A DNA stretch of 64,000 nucleotides from an uncultured Lachnospiraceae bacterium. GTDB taxonomy: Bacteria > Bacillota > Clostridia > Lachnospirales > Lachnospiraceae. The notes beneath the pieces were generated by a model. It worked only from the letters and a program-made list of their open reading frames with translations, searched no databases and had not been told where the DNA came from. Made by a program: the position numbers and the translations under genes. Location of the stretch: the NCBI GenBank assembly GCA_947624875.1, contig CANQMA010000005.1, forward strand, positions 1 through 64,000. Direction: 5' to 3'. Shown piece after piece: positions 15,082-24,900 of the stretch. Each line of letters starts with the position of its first letter. Position 1 is the first letter of the stretch.

Positions 15082-16860
15082 ATGAAAAAAACAGTCAAAA
15101 AAATTGCTGCTGCAGGACTCTGCATTTCCATGATAGGAACGATGACGGGCTGCAGTCTTTTTCGAAAAACGAACAGTGGAAAAGTCAACGCATTCTGGTA
15201 TATGAAACTGACCGATGACGATGAAAATAAATATACAATTGAAGGAGAAGGAACAACTGTCGCAGTGGCGCTGGAGGATGGTTACAGTGACGATTTCGCC
15301 ATTGCAAGGGGAGACGAGGTATTTTTAAACCTTGACACAGTGATGGAACATATTGACGAGCGGTTCTACTGGGATCAAAATGAAAACCTTGTCATGTTTA
15401 CCAATGCGTCCGAGATTTATGAAAGCGCTGTGGGAAGCGACAGTATCAATGGAGAACCGGTCGATTTTATGACCTCTTTTACAGATGGTGGAAACTGTTA
15501 CCTGAATTTGAAATTTGTCCGGAAGTATATTGACTTTGATTACAAGTATGTCAAGGAACAGGATTCCCTGCCGGGACGCGTCTCTATTACCAGTATTAGC
15601 CTGGAAGTGCGGACGATGGTTCTTGAGGACGATGAATATATGCGTACCGGAGGAGACTATCAGAACCTTATTGTCACTGAAATTCCGGAAGATTCGGTCG
15701 TGACAATCATACAAAAATCAAAAAACTGGGATTATGTCCGGACAGAAGATGGACTCATCGGGTATCTGCCGGTATCGGAATTAGATGATGAAAAAAAAGA
15801 GAAGCACTCCTATCAAAGTGACGCCGGGGAATATACCCATATTACGATGGATCAAAAAGTCAGCCTTGTATGGAACATGGTGACAAATGCGGCTGCCAAT
15901 GCAAATCTTTCCAGCCAGCTTCAGGGAACAAAGGGGTTGAACGTCATCTCCCCGACATGGTTTACACTTCAGGATGCAAAAGGAAATATTTCGTCCCTTG
16001 CAGACAGGCAGTATGTGCAGACTGCACACGCGGCCGGGCTTCAGGTCTGGGCAATGGCAAATGATACCAGCGAAAAAGGAAAAAAAGCGACGCCAAAAGT
16101 GTTACAAAACTCAGCGCTTCGGCGGAAAATGGTTAATGACCTGATTTTCTATGCGACAGAGTATGACGTTGACGGAATCAATATCGATTTTGAATATGTG
16201 ACGGAAGCGCTGGTGCAGGATTATTTACAATTTTTAAGAGAACTGTCCATTCAATGCCGGAAAAATAAATTGGTTCTCTCAATTGACAATTACGTTCCGA
16301 CGGATGCAAACGCCTACTATGATAGAGAGCAGCAGGGAAAACTGGCGGATTATATCATTGTCATGAGTTATGATGAACACGCCACGAGTGAAGACGGCGC
16401 AGGTTCCGTTTCTTCCATGACATTTACGGAAAACGCAATCAAAGAGACCGTGGCACAGGTGAAAGATGCGGCGCGCGTTATCAATGGAATGCCGTTTTAT
16501 ACGACGGTGTGGCGTGAAACTCCGGAGAAAAAATCCGACGGTTCCGGCACATATGTCAAGGATTCCGTCAATGGAAATTATTATCTGACCAGTCAGGATG
16601 TCACAATGGATACGGCAAATCGGCTTGTGAAAGACGCTGGCGCATCGTCAGTTTTCAATAAAGAAACCGGACAGAATTTTGTATCATACGAAGAAGGGAA
16701 AGACCTGATTCTTATTTGGCTGGAAGACAAAACTTCAGTTGCGTCCAGATTTGAATTGATGAATCAGTATTCTCTGGGCGGAGCGGCCTACTGGTGTCTG
16801 ACGCAGGAGTCCGACGATATTTGGGACGTCGTTGGCAAATATATGTCTGACGGAAAATAG
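15082..16860 (+). CDS. GH18-family lipoprotein with SH3 domain
   Basis: 592-aa lipoprotein: lipobox MTGC with Cys24. Residues 40-170 resemble the copper-amine-oxidase-like N-terminal module common on clostridial envelope enzymes. Residues 185-235 are an SH3_3 domain (VTEIPEDSVVTIIQKSKNWDYV). Residues 260-590 are a GH18 barrel of the YaaH/SleL type, with DGINIDFE (364-371) giving Asp369 and catalytic Glu371. In spore formers such proteins act on N-acetylglucosamine-containing glycans such as peptidoglycan or spore cortex; the actual substrate is inferred. GGAGG (15069-15073) precedes ATG 15082. tadA follows after 11 bp. Confidence 0.85.
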   Translation: MKKTVKKIAAAGLCISMIGTMTGCSLFRKTNSGKVNAFWYMKLTDDDENKYTIEGEGTTVAVALEDGYSDDFAIARGDEVFLNLDTVMEHIDERFYWDQNENLVMFTNASEIYESAVGSDSINGEPVDFMTSFTDGGNCYLNLKFVRKYIDFDYKYVKEQDSLPGRVSITSISLEVRTMVLEDDEYMRTGGDYQNLIVTEIPEDSVVTIIQKSKNWDYVRTEDGLIGYLPVSELDDEKKEKHSYQSDAGEYTHITMDQKVSLVWNMVTNAAANANLSSQLQGTKGLNVISPTWFTLQDAKGNISSLADRQYVQTAHAAGLQVWAMANDTSEKGKKATPKVLQNSALRRKMVNDLIFYATEYDVDGINIDFEYVTEALVQDYLQFLRELSIQCRKNKLVLSIDNYVPTDANAYYDREQQGKLADYIIVMSYDEHATSEDGAGSVSSMTFTENAIKETVAQVKDAARVINGMPFYTTVWRETPEKKSDGSGTYVKDSVNGNYYLTSQDVTMDTANRLVKDAGASSVFNKETGQNFVSYEEGKDLILIWLEDKTSVASRFELMNQYSLGGAAYWCLTQESDDIWDVVGKYMSDGK

Positions 16861-16871
16861 ACGAGGGATTT

Positions 16872-17330
16872 ATGGAACAAAAAGAAAAATATATGCGGGA
16901 GGCAATCCGACAGGCAAAAAAAGCCGCGGCAATCGGAGAAGTGCCTATCGGCTGCGTAATTGTGTTTCAGGGTCAAATTGTGGGGCGCGGTTATAACCGG
17001 CGCATGATTGATCAAAATACACTCTCGCATGCCGAACTGAATGCGATTAAAAAGGCAAGTAAAAAACTGAGTGACTGGAGACTGGATGACTGTGAACTCT
17101 ATGTCACCACGGAACCGTGTCAGATGTGCGCCGGAGCGATTGTTCAGGCACGCATCCGAAAGGTTTATATCGGCTGTATGAATCCCAAAGCAGGCTGCGC
17201 CGGTTCCATCATGAATCTGCTGCAGGTAGAGCAGTTTAATCATCAGGTGGATATCGAAACAGGAATTTTAGAAGACGAATGCAGTCGCCTTTTGACTGAT
17301 TTTTTCAAAAGCCTGAGAAAGAAAGACTAG
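16872..17330 (+). CDS. tadA: tRNA-specific adenosine deaminase
   Basis: 152-aa zinc deaminase that converts A34 to inosine in tRNA-Arg(ACG), enabling wobble decoding. The zinc ligands and catalytic Glu are present: His53-Ala-Glu55 (HAE) and Pro-Cys83-x-x-Cys86 (PCQMC). Length and the C-terminal helix (RLLTDFFKSLRKK) fit TadA rather than a cytidine or guanine deaminase. It sits in the classic Firmicute order tadA, SRP RNA, dnaX, ybaB, recR. Confidence 0.95.
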   Translation: MEQKEKYMREAIRQAKKAAAIGEVPIGCVIVFQGQIVGRGYNRRMIDQNTLSHAELNAIKKASKKLSDWRLDDCELYVTTEPCQMCAGAIVQARIRKVYIGCMNPKAGCAGSIMNLLQVEQFNHQVDIETGILEDECSRLLTDFFKSLRKKD

Positions 17331-17333
17331 TTC

Positions 17334-17363
17334 TTGACAAAGAAAAAGCAGGTGGGGTATACT
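17334..17363 (+). promoter_or_regulatory. SRP RNA promoter
   Basis: TTGACA at 17334-17339, 18-bp spacer, TATACT at 17358-17363, giving a start near 17370 where the RNA's 5' pairing arm begins. Confidence 0.85.
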
Positions 17364-17367
17364 ATAC

Positions 17368-17632
17368 TTCCACGCAGCCGGGAAGTTAGCGGTGTCCTTT
17401 ACCTGCAATCCGCTATAGCAGGGGTGTTGGTCTGCCTCGGGTCTATTTTGTAGGGCTGCCCTTTATAAGTGATGTTGACGTTTGGGTCTCATGCATCAGG
17501 GACCTGTGAACCGTGTCAGGACAGGAATGTAGCAGCACTAAGCAGACATCTTTGAGTGACATGAGGGCGCCTGAACTGAGTTAACTGTAAAGGTAACGCT
17601 TATGGAATATTCACAAAGCAGACTGCGTGGTT
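17368..17632 (+). ncRNA. ffs: Signal recognition particle RNA (large, Bacillus-type)
   Basis: About 265-nt SRP RNA. The ends pair: CCACGCAG (17370-17377) with CTGCGTGG (17623-17630). The conserved domain IV that binds Ffh is seen at about 17505-17545 (GTGAACCGTGTCAGGACAGG, then AGCAGCACTAAG). The 5' GGTGT ... and TAGCGGTGTCC segments fit the Alu domain of the long Gram-positive form. Coordinates are set from the terminal helix and the promoter; exact ends are uncertain by a few bases. Confidence 0.93.
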
Positions 17633-17668
17633 CATTAAGTCTATCAGGGTAGCTGAGGGACAAACGAT

Positions 17669-17718
17669 AAAAACAGACATTGCTCAATGATTCATCGTTG
17701 ACAATGAACTGTTTTTTT
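17669..17718 (+). terminator. SRP RNA terminator
   Basis: AAAAACAG ... CTGTTTTTTT outer stem with a nested CAATGA/TCGTTG stem, ending in seven T. Confidence 0.75.
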
Positions 17719-17822
17719 ATTTTTCCCCTGCTTTATACTTTATTTTAAACCGATTTTATTATATAATTAATTCCAAAGGTGTATTCAAAAAACGATGCCT
17801 GAAACGACAGGAAGGAGAAGTC

Positions 17823-19385
17823 ATGTCCTATACAGCATTGTACAGAAAATTCAGACCCGTTACTTTTGACGAAGTAAAGGGTCAGGAGCATATTGTACAG
17901 ACACTGCAAAATCAAATTAGTGCAAATCGAATAGGCCACGCATATCTTTTCTGTGGAACAAGAGGTACCGGCAAAACAAGCGTGGCCAAGATTTTTGCCC
18001 GCGCAGTCAATTGCGAACATCCGGTTATGGGGAGTCCTTGTAATGAGTGCGATACCTGCAGAGCCATTTTGCAAAACAGGGCGATGAATGTGATTGAAAT
18101 TGATGCGGCTTCCAATAACGGAGTAGACAATATCAGGCAGATTCGGGAAGAAATCCAATATGCGCCTTCCAATGGCCGTTATACGGTCTATATTATTGAC
18201 GAGGTTCATATGTTGTCCATTGGCGCCTTTAACGCGCTGTTAAAAACGTTGGAGGAACCGCCATCTTATGTCGTATTTATTCTGGCGACGACGGAACCGC
18301 ATAAAATTCCGATTACGATTTTATCCAGATGCCAGCGTTATGATTTTAAACGGATTTCAATCGACACGATTGCAGAAAGGTTGAAAGAACTGACGCAAAA
18401 GGAATCCATTCAGGTGGAGGAGCGGGCGCTGCGCTATGTGGCAAAGGCAGCGGACGGTTCTATGAGAGACGCATTAAGTCTGCTGGATCAATGTATCGCA
18501 TTTTATCTGGGGCAAAACCTGACATATGAAAATGTACTGGATGTTTTAGGCGCGGTAGATCAGGAAATCTTCAGCCGGTTGACGCGAAGCATTATTTCCG
18601 GCAATACCGTGGAAAGTATCCAGATTTTTGATGAAATGATGATGCAGGGCAGAGAGCCGGGACAGTTTGTCAATGATTTTATCTGGTATTTGAGAAACCT
18701 CATGCTGGTCAAAACATCGGATGGCGCGCCGGAAGATTTTATTGACGCTTCTTTGGAACGTTTGGAATCGTTGAAAAAAGAAGCAGAAATGGTCGAGATT
18801 CATATTATCATGCGGTATATCCGGGTGTTATCAGAATTGTCGGGACAGATGAAGTATTCCTCTCAAAAGAGAGTTTTAATTGAAATCGCGCTGATCAAAT
18901 TAAATCAGCCGTCCATGGAGCAGGATACCGCTTCACTTCAAAATCGGATTGCATTGTTAGAGCAGAAAATAGAACAGAGGCCGGTTGTAGTTTCGGAAAA
19001 ACAAAAGCCGGCGCAGAATAAACCGCCAAAGCAGAAAAAAGTCTGGGAACAGGCGATTCCCGAAGATGTGCAGATGGTAGCAAACAACTGGAATAAAGTA
19101 CAGCGGTTTGTTCCGCAGCCGTACAGACAGTTTTTGAGCAGAGCGAGATTCAGCGTCAAAGGGGAAAATACGCTGTTGATCGTCTTTGATGAAAATTCAG
19201 CTACTGCATACGGCGCCTGCAACAAAGCAGAAGTTGTAGAGATGATTAATTCGATTATCAGTGACGAAATCAAGAAGCAGGTGCGGGTAGAACTCAAATT
19301 ATTGGAAAACAATCAGAATTTCAATGATTATTATCAGGAAGTAATCAGTCATATTAATATGAATGTGGAAGAGGAGGATTTTTAA
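17823..19385 (+). CDS. dnaX: DNA polymerase III subunits gamma/tau
   Basis: 520-aa clamp-loader ATPase. Walker A GTRGTGKTS spans 45-53; the zinc module uses Cys64, Cys73, Cys76 and Cys79; Walker B IDEVH lies near 125 and the sensor-1/SRC segment (ILSRCQRYDF) near 165. A low-complexity linker (about 375-415) leads to a C-terminal tau-like domain of about 100 residues. Downstream order ybaB-recR is canonical; the ybaB ATG follows the dnaX stop with no gap, implying coupling. Confidence 0.96.
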   Translation: MSYTALYRKFRPVTFDEVKGQEHIVQTLQNQISANRIGHAYLFCGTRGTGKTSVAKIFARAVNCEHPVMGSPCNECDTCRAILQNRAMNVIEIDAASNNGVDNIRQIREEIQYAPSNGRYTVYIIDEVHMLSIGAFNALLKTLEEPPSYVVFILATTEPHKIPITILSRCQRYDFKRISIDTIAERLKELTQKESIQVEERALRYVAKAADGSMRDALSLLDQCIAFYLGQNLTYENVLDVLGAVDQEIFSRLTRSIISGNTVESIQIFDEMMMQGREPGQFVNDFIWYLRNLMLVKTSDGAPEDFIDASLERLESLKKEAEMVEIHIIMRYIRVLSELSGQMKYSSQKRVLIEIALIKLNQPSMEQDTASLQNRIALLEQKIEQRPVVVSEKQKPAQNKPPKQKKVWEQAIPEDVQMVANNWNKVQRFVPQPYRQFLSRARFSVKGENTLLIVFDENSATAYGACNKAEVVEMINSIISDEIKKQVRVELKLLENNQNFNDYYQEVISHINMNVEEEDF

Positions 19386-19727
19386 ATGGCAAAAAGAGGA
19401 GGATTTCCGGGAGGAATGCCGGGAAATATGAATAATCTGATGAAGCAGGCGCAGAAGATGCAAAAGCAGATGGAGGAAGCGCAGGCGGAATTGGAGCAGT
19501 CTGAATATACTGCGACAGCAGGAGGGGGAGCCGTAGAGGTTACGATTTCCGGTACAAAAGAAATTACAAAGATTAAACTGGACGAGGAGGTCGTTGACCC
19601 GGAAGATATTGAAATGCTGGAGGATTTAATTATGGCTGCGGTCAATGAGGCAATCCGCAAGATGGACGAGATGTCCACGCAGAAGATGTCTCAAATTACC
19701 GGCGGCATGGGAATGGGCTTATTCTAA
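19386..19727 (+). CDS. YbaB/EbfC nucleoid-associated protein
   Basis: 113-aa YbaB-family protein: Gly/Met-rich start (GGFPGGMPGNMNNLMKQ), long helix of Gln/Glu/Met repeats, then the family beta-sheet segment VEVTISGTKEITKIKLDEEVV. These dimeric proteins bind DNA and are nearly always encoded between dnaX and recR. The ribosome site GAGGAGG lies at the very end of dnaX. Confidence 0.94.
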   Translation: MAKRGGFPGGMPGNMNNLMKQAQKMQKQMEEAQAELEQSEYTATAGGGAVEVTISGTKEITKIKLDEEVVDPEDIEMLEDLIMAAVNEAIRKMDEMSTQKMSQITGGMGMGLF

Positions 19728-19759
19728 AAACGAAGATTTGTTAGAAAGAGGATAAGGCT

Positions 19760-20356
19760 TTGGATTATTATAGCGGTTATATAACAAAGTTAATAGAGGA
19801 ACTGTCAGGACTTCCCGGGATTGGACCAAAGACGGCAGGAAGGCTTGCCTTTCATATTTTGGACATGCCAAAAGAACAGGTTGGCGCACTGGCAGAATCC
19901 ATGGTACAGGCGAAAGAGCATGTGAAGTACTGCAAATGCTGCTGCACATTGACTGATCAGGAACTCTGCCCGATCTGCAGCAGCAGGCAGAGAGACCACA
20001 AAACGATTATGGTGGTGGAGACCACAAAAGACATGGCGGCATATGAAAAAATCGGTGAGTATCAGGGAGTTTATCATGTGCTTCACGGAGCCATCAATCC
20101 GATGGCGGGAATTGGACAAAATGATATTCGTTTAAAGGAGTTATTTGAACGCCTGAAAGGAGATGTCCATGAGGTAATCATTGCCACAAATTCCAGCGTG
20201 GAAGGAGAGGCGACGGCAATGTATATCAGCAAGGTGGTAAAGCCTTTGGATATAAAAGTGACCCGGATTGCCAGCGGCGTTCCGGTCGGGGGAGATTTAG
20301 AGTATATTGATAATGTAACTTTGCTTCGCGCATTGCAGGGGCGCACAGTTGTTTAG
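19760..20356 (+). CDS. recR: Recombination protein RecR
   Basis: 198-aa RecR, which with RecO/RecF loads RecA on gapped DNA. Helix-hairpin-helix [17 protein letters not shown] is near residue 15, the Cys4 zinc finger (CKCCCTL...CPIC) near 55-74, and the Toprim segment starts with IMVVE near 85. The start codon is TTG 19760, after GAAAGAGGATAAGG; no ATG offers a full N-terminus. Confidence 0.96.
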   Translation: MDYYSGYITKLIEELSGLPGIGPKTAGRLAFHILDMPKEQVGALAESMVQAKEHVKYCKCCCTLTDQELCPICSSRQRDHKTIMVVETTKDMAAYEKIGEYQGVYHVLHGAINPMAGIGQNDIRLKELFERLKGDVHEVIIATNSSVEGEATAMYISKVVKPLDIKVTRIASGVPVGGDLEYIDNVTLLRALQGRTVV

Positions 20357-20391
20357 GAAATGAGTTTGCAAAAAGAAAAAGAGGAAGTCAA

Positions 20392-22923
20392 ATGGATAGG
20401 AATGAACAAATTTTGAGAATTGAAGCATTAAGGGCGGCAGTCCATCAGCATGATTACGAACAGGCAATGGAAATTGCTGACGAGCTGGATTTGAGAAAAA
20501 TCAGAGACAATAATCTGCTCAGTATGATTGCAGAAGTGTATCAATTGAATCATGAATATGTGAAAGCAAAGGATGCATTGCTGACAGCGTACGAGAATAC
20601 AAATTCGGGAAGACAGCTGGCGTATCGGTTATGCCTGATATCCATTAAGACGAAAGAATTTGATGACGCAGAAGAATTTTACGAGGATTTTGTGGAAATG
20701 GCTCCGCGGGATTCCGGAAGATATATATTAAAATATAAAATGGCCAAAGCAAAAAAGGAGCCGTTGGAAAAGCAAATTGAAATCTTAGAAGAATATGTCA
20801 ATATCGATATGGAAGAAAAATGGGCGTACGAATTGGCAAAACTATATCATTTGGATGGAAACAAAGAAAAGTGTGTTGATTTATGTGATGAGATCAGCCT
20901 CTGGTTTGCTGAAGGAAAATATGTCCTGAAAGCGCTGGAATTGAAAAAACTTTATGAACCGCTGTCCGGCACGCAGCAACAGAAATATGCAGAAGGAAAA
21001 CAGAAGCGGTTGGAAGACGCATCGAAAGAGGAGTCATCATTCAAACAAGAAGATTCATCCAACGAGGAGTTCTCCATAGAACAAAAATCTTCATCAGAAC
21101 AGGAATTTCCAGAAGAACAAAAATCTTCAGAAGAACAGGATTTTGACAAATCACAAGACACAGTAGAGATTTCCGCAAAAAATCAGGAAGAACATTCACC
21201 GGTGGAGATGGAAGAGATTGATGAAACTCCTCAGCTGGATGATTTTGATGACCTTCAGATTGGAACCGGAGATGGTTCTGAATTTGATACGGTAGACATT
21301 CAGGCTGTTGTGGCAGAAGGAATGAAAGCGGTTGAAATTAAGGAAGAAAATATTCATGAAGACGAGGGGGCTACGAAAATAGCCGTTGGAAGTATTCCGT
21401 TTCAGAAAATTCCTCAGAAATCAGAATCTTCAGCGTCTGATTCCGTACAGGAAATGAAAGAAGAACCTTCGAAAAATCTTGCCGAGGAAGAAACAACGCA
21501 GAAAACAGATTCTTTGCCGGAGATAGAAAAAGAGCAGAAAGCAGAATCTTTACCGGAGACGGAAGAAGAACTTCCGGAAGTTCACAATTTGGGAGATATC
21601 CGTGATATCTTAAAACAGCTTCAGTCAAGAGGAATCCTGAAAGAGGAAACTGTTTTGCAGGCGGTAACGATTATCGAAGAAGCCGGCAATGAAGAAAACA
21701 AGGAAATAGAAGAGGAACTGGCAAAGATTGATGCGGGGTTGGACGAATTAGAGGAGGAATCCAAAAGAGCGGATGTCCAATTAGAAGAAATGGAAGTTCA
21801 ATCGGAAAAACCTGCGGATACTTTGCAGGAACCAGAAAACCAGCCGGAGAGCGATGTGGAAGAAAATCAGCCGGAACCGGCAGAAGATTCCATGGAAGAT
21901 ACGGATGACCCTGTCAGGAAAGATGCAGAAACGAACGATTTATCTTCAACGCAGAATTTTTCTGCAAATGTAGAAGTGCTTTCGGGAGTAGATTGGACAC
22001 AGAAAGAGGAAGAAGCAGAAGAATCTACACCGGAAGAAACAGTGTCAACTCCGGATAAAGAGGAAAAACAGACAGAAGAACTGTCAGATGTCACTTCTGC
22101 CGAAACGATGATCACAGAACCGGCAGAGCAGAGAGAACAGAAACCGGAGAAACAGCCAAAAGAGATTAAAATAGCAGAACCGGGAGTTACGCTCTCAGAA
22201 GAAGAGATGTCTGTCTTTAAAAACTATTTGAATGTAGAAGGATTAGAGGAATCCATTCGGGAGACGATTGAAGATTTAATTGATTTATATACGCCGGATG
22301 GAAAATCGACAGAAGGAAACGTTATTATTCTTGGCGAGGAAAAAACCGGAAAAACAACGCTTGCGATTGAATTGATCAAACTGGTGAACAAAAAGCGCGG
22401 AAGAAGAAACAGAAAACTTGCCAAAGTTCAGGCGTCCGCATTAAACCGCAGGGGATTTAAAAATTCTTTAAGCAAGCTGATTGGATGCGACCTCATTGTT
22501 GAAAATGCCCATGAACTGGGAATTATGACAGTTAGTGAAGTGATTGATGCAGCCGGAATGTTTACAGATGATATGCTGATTATCCTGGAAGGGGATACCA
22601 GTAAGATGCAGGATATCATCACGAAAACTCCGCGAATTTCCGAAGTGTTTAATTATGTTATACAAATCCGGGAATACGACATCAAGGAGTGGGTCAATTA
22701 CGGGAAAAAATATGCCATGGAACAGGGCTATGCCATGGACGAACTGGCAAGTCTGGCATTTTATAAAGCAATTGATGACTGCTTTGGAGCGCATAAGGGA
22801 ATCGGAAAGGAAGATGTGGAAAGCATTTTAGACGATGCCATCCATCGAAACAGAAGAAAACTGTTTAAGCAGAAAAAAAATGAGAATGATCTTGTCCTTC
22901 TGGTGGAAAAGAACTTCAGATAA
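20392..22923 (+). CDS. Uncharacterised TPR - acidic linker - P-loop ATPase protein
   Basis: 843 aa, function not recognised. Residues 1-210 are helical with TPR-like spacing (YQLNHEYVKAKDALLTAY, LAYRLCLISIKTKEFDDAEE). Residues about 210-600 are a highly acidic, Ser/Glu/Gln/Pro-rich, probably disordered stretch with short SSxEQ-type repeats. Residues 605-843 form a P-loop domain: Walker A GEEKTGKTT (about 647-655), then a segment resembling AAA+ proteins of the CbxX/SpoVK type (MLIILEGDTSKMQDII as a Walker B-like strand). No signal peptide or membrane segment. It lies 35 bp after recR and may be read from that operon. A cytoskeletal, division or assembly role is possible but unproven. Confidence 0.75.
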   Translation: MDRNEQILRIEALRAAVHQHDYEQAMEIADELDLRKIRDNNLLSMIAEVYQLNHEYVKAKDALLTAYENTNSGRQLAYRLCLISIKTKEFDDAEEFYEDFVEMAPRDSGRYILKYKMAKAKKEPLEKQIEILEEYVNIDMEEKWAYELAKLYHLDGNKEKCVDLCDEISLWFAEGKYVLKALELKKLYEPLSGTQQQKYAEGKQKRLEDASKEESSFKQEDSSNEEFSIEQKSSSEQEFPEEQKSSEEQDFDKSQDTVEISAKNQEEHSPVEMEEIDETPQLDDFDDLQIGTGDGSEFDTVDIQAVVAEGMKAVEIKEENIHEDEGATKIAVGSIPFQKIPQKSESSASDSVQEMKEEPSKNLAEEETTQKTDSLPEIEKEQKAESLPETEEELPEVHNLGDIRDILKQLQSRGILKEETVLQAVTIIEEAGNEENKEIEEELAKIDAGLDELEEESKRADVQLEEMEVQSEKPADTLQEPENQPESDVEENQPEPAEDSMEDTDDPVRKDAETNDLSSTQNFSANVEVLSGVDWTQKEEEAEESTPEETVSTPDKEEKQTEELSDVTSAETMITEPAEQREQKPEKQPKEIKIAEPGVTLSEEEMSVFKNYLNVEGLEESIRETIEDLIDLYTPDGKSTEGNVIILGEEKTGKTTLAIELIKLVNKKRGRRNRKLAKVQASALNRRGFKNSLSKLIGCDLIVENAHELGIMTVSEVIDAAGMFTDDMLIILEGDTSKMQDIITKTPRISEVFNYVIQIREYDIKEWVNYGKKYAMEQGYAMDELASLAFYKAIDDCFGAHKGIGKEDVESILDDAIHRNRRKLFKQKKNENDLVLLVEKNFR

Positions 22924-22984
22924 ATAATCTGGGGAAACAAAACCTGCGCGAGGAAAATGTTTCATAAAATGAAAGGATATGAAA

Positions 22985-23821
22985 ATGAAAAATTTGGAAC
23001 TGGAAAAGATTGCAAATGAAGTACGGAAGAATATTATTGAAGGCGTCCATAGCGCAAAATCCGGACATCCGGGCGGCTCGCTGTCGGCGGCAGATATGAT
23101 GACATTTCTTTATTTTGAAGAAATGCGGGTAAATCCAAAAAATCCAAAAGCAGAAAACCGCGACCGGTTTGTCCTCTCAAAAGGACATGCGGCTCCGGCG
23201 CTTTATGCGGTGCTGGCGGAAAAAGGATTTTTCCCAAAGGAAGATATGAAAACCCTAAGGAAACCGGACTCCTATCTTCAGGGACACCCGGATATGAAAC
23301 ACACGCCGGGCGTAGAAATGTCCGCCGGTTCTCTGGGACAGGGAATTTCCACAGCGGTCGGAATGGCGCTGGCAGGAAAACTCGATCAGGCGGATTACCG
23401 CGTATATACGATGATTGGAGATGGGGAAAGCGAAGAAGGCCAGGTCTGGGAAGCGGCAATGTTTGCAGGCGCCAGAAAACTGGACAATCTGGTTGTGATT
23501 TTGGACAACAACAATCTCCAAATTGACGGGACGGTTGAGGAGGTCTGCTCCCCATATCCTTTTGATAAGAAATTTGAGGCGTTTCATTTCCATGTGCTTA
23601 TGATAGACGGACACAACTTTGACGAAATCAGGGAAGCGCTGAAAAATGCGAGGGAGACGAAAGGCAGACCGACCGCCATTATTATGAATACTGTAAAAGG
23701 AAAAGGCGTTTCCTATATGGAAGATCAAGTTCAATGGCATGGTTCAGCGCCAAAAGACGATTTATATCTCACAGCAATGGAAGAACTAAAGAAAGCAGGT
23801 GAAGCATTATGCCGGAAGTAA
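22985..23821 (+). CDS. Transketolase, N-terminal subunit
   Basis: 278-aa thiamine-diphosphate-binding half of a split transketolase: SGHPGGSLSAADMM, then the ThDP motif GDGESEEGQVWEA ... NNNLQIDG. Together with the next gene it makes the two-subunit enzyme of the non-oxidative pentose phosphate pathway, common in Clostridia. ATG 22985 is preferred to ATG 22979 because GAAAGG (22971-22976) is otherwise only two bases away. The 3' end overlaps the next gene by 13 bp. Confidence 0.92.
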   Translation: MKNLELEKIANEVRKNIIEGVHSAKSGHPGGSLSAADMMTFLYFEEMRVNPKNPKAENRDRFVLSKGHAAPALYAVLAEKGFFPKEDMKTLRKPDSYLQGHPDMKHTPGVEMSAGSLGQGISTAVGMALAGKLDQADYRVYTMIGDGESEEGQVWEAAMFAGARKLDNLVVILDNNNLQIDGTVEEVCSPYPFDKKFEAFHFHVLMIDGHNFDEIREALKNARETKGRPTAIIMNTVKGKGVSYMEDQVQWHGSAPKDDLYLTAMEELKKAGEALCRK

Positions 23822-24744
23822 AAAAGATTGCGACCAGAGACAGTTATGGAACTGCTTTGGTAGAATTGGGAAAAGAACATGAAAATTTAATCGTGCTGGA
23901 CGCGGATTTGGCGGAGGCGACAAAAACGGGTAAATTTAAGGCGGTATTTCCTGAAAGGCATATTGACTGCGGTATTGCAGAGGCAAATATGATGGGCATT
24001 GCGGCAGGACTTTCTACCTGCGGAAAAGTACCGTTTGCGAGTACGTTTGCCATGTTCGCGGCTGGACGCGCTTTTGAACAGGTGCGCAATACGATTGGAT
24101 ATCCGCATCTGAATGTGAAAATCGGCGCCACACATGCGGGAATATCCGTAGGCGAAGACGGGGCAACCCATCAGTGCAATGAGGATATTGCGCTGATGAG
24201 GACGATACCGGGAATGACGATTATCAATCCTTCTGACGACATTGAGGCAAGGCAGGCAGTAAAAGCGGCATACGAAATGGAGGGACCGGTTTATCTGAGA
24301 TTTGGACGGCTTGCCGCACCAATCATCAATCGTGAAGATTATCGGTTTGAATTAGGAAAAGGAGTGCTTCTGAAAGAGGGCGGCGATGTCACGATTGCCG
24401 CTACCGGACTGATGGTTTCTATGGCTTTAGAGGCAGCGCAAAAACTGGAGCAGGATGGCATCGACGCAGAGGTTATCAATATTCATACGATTAAGCCGTT
24501 AGACGAGGAGATTATTTTGACTTCCGCGCAGAAGACGGGAAAAGTGGTAACCGTAGAAGAACATTCCGTTATCGGCGGTCTGGGAAGCGCAGTCTGTGAT
24601 GTGCTGTCGGAGAAACTCCCGACGCCTGTGACAAAAATCGGAATTCAGGATGTATATGGACATTCGGGACCGGCGCTGGAGCTGTTAAAAGAGTTCGGTT
24701 TGGACAGCGAGGGAATTTATCGCAGAACAAAAGAAGCGATATAA
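23809..24744 (+). CDS. Transketolase, C-terminal subunit
   Basis: 311-aa pyrimidine-binding and C-terminal half of split transketolase: ECGIAEANM-like segment (DCGIAEANMMGIAAG, holding the glutamate that activates ThDP), ATHAGISVGEDGATHQ, and the C-terminal transketolase domain (VVTVEEHSVIGGLGSAV). Alternative members of this family are 1-deoxyxylulose-5-phosphate synthases, but the split arrangement and length fit transketolase. Translationally coupled to the preceding gene. Confidence 0.92.
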   Translation: MPEVKKIATRDSYGTALVELGKEHENLIVLDADLAEATKTGKFKAVFPERHIDCGIAEANMMGIAAGLSTCGKVPFASTFAMFAAGRAFEQVRNTIGYPHLNVKIGATHAGISVGEDGATHQCNEDIALMRTIPGMTIINPSDDIEARQAVKAAYEMEGPVYLRFGRLAAPIINREDYRFELGKGVLLKEGGDVTIAATGLMVSMALEAAQKLEQDGIDAEVINIHTIKPLDEEIILTSAQKTGKVVTVEEHSVIGGLGSAVCDVLSEKLPTPVTKIGIQDVYGHSGPALELLKEFGLDSEGIYRRTKEAI

Positions 24745-24764
24745 TGGTTGTATATTAAAGAAAT

Positions 24765-24818
24765 AATGTCAGGGTTTGCATAAAAACGATATTAGACAAA
24801 CCCTGCATTATTTTTATT
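24765..24818 (+). terminator. Terminator after transketolase genes
   Basis: AATGTCAGGGTTTG ... CAAACCCTGCATT inverted repeat followed by ATTTTTATT. Confidence 0.8.
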
Positions 24819-24900
24819 AAGTATAAGGTTTATTTTTGTAAGTTTAGACTTTATATGATTAAATCCGGCGTTAATTTTGTAAGTAAATCCGAAAGGCTTC

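Noticed and set aside
19035-19040. Programmed frameshift in dnaX at A6
   Set aside because: The run is GAAAAAAG with the wrong phase for the E. coli heptamer and no clear stimulatory hairpin; slippage is possible but unsupported.
23034-23555. 173-aa minus-strand frame opposite transketolase
   Set aside because: Pro/Arg/Ser-rich shadow of a conserved coding region.
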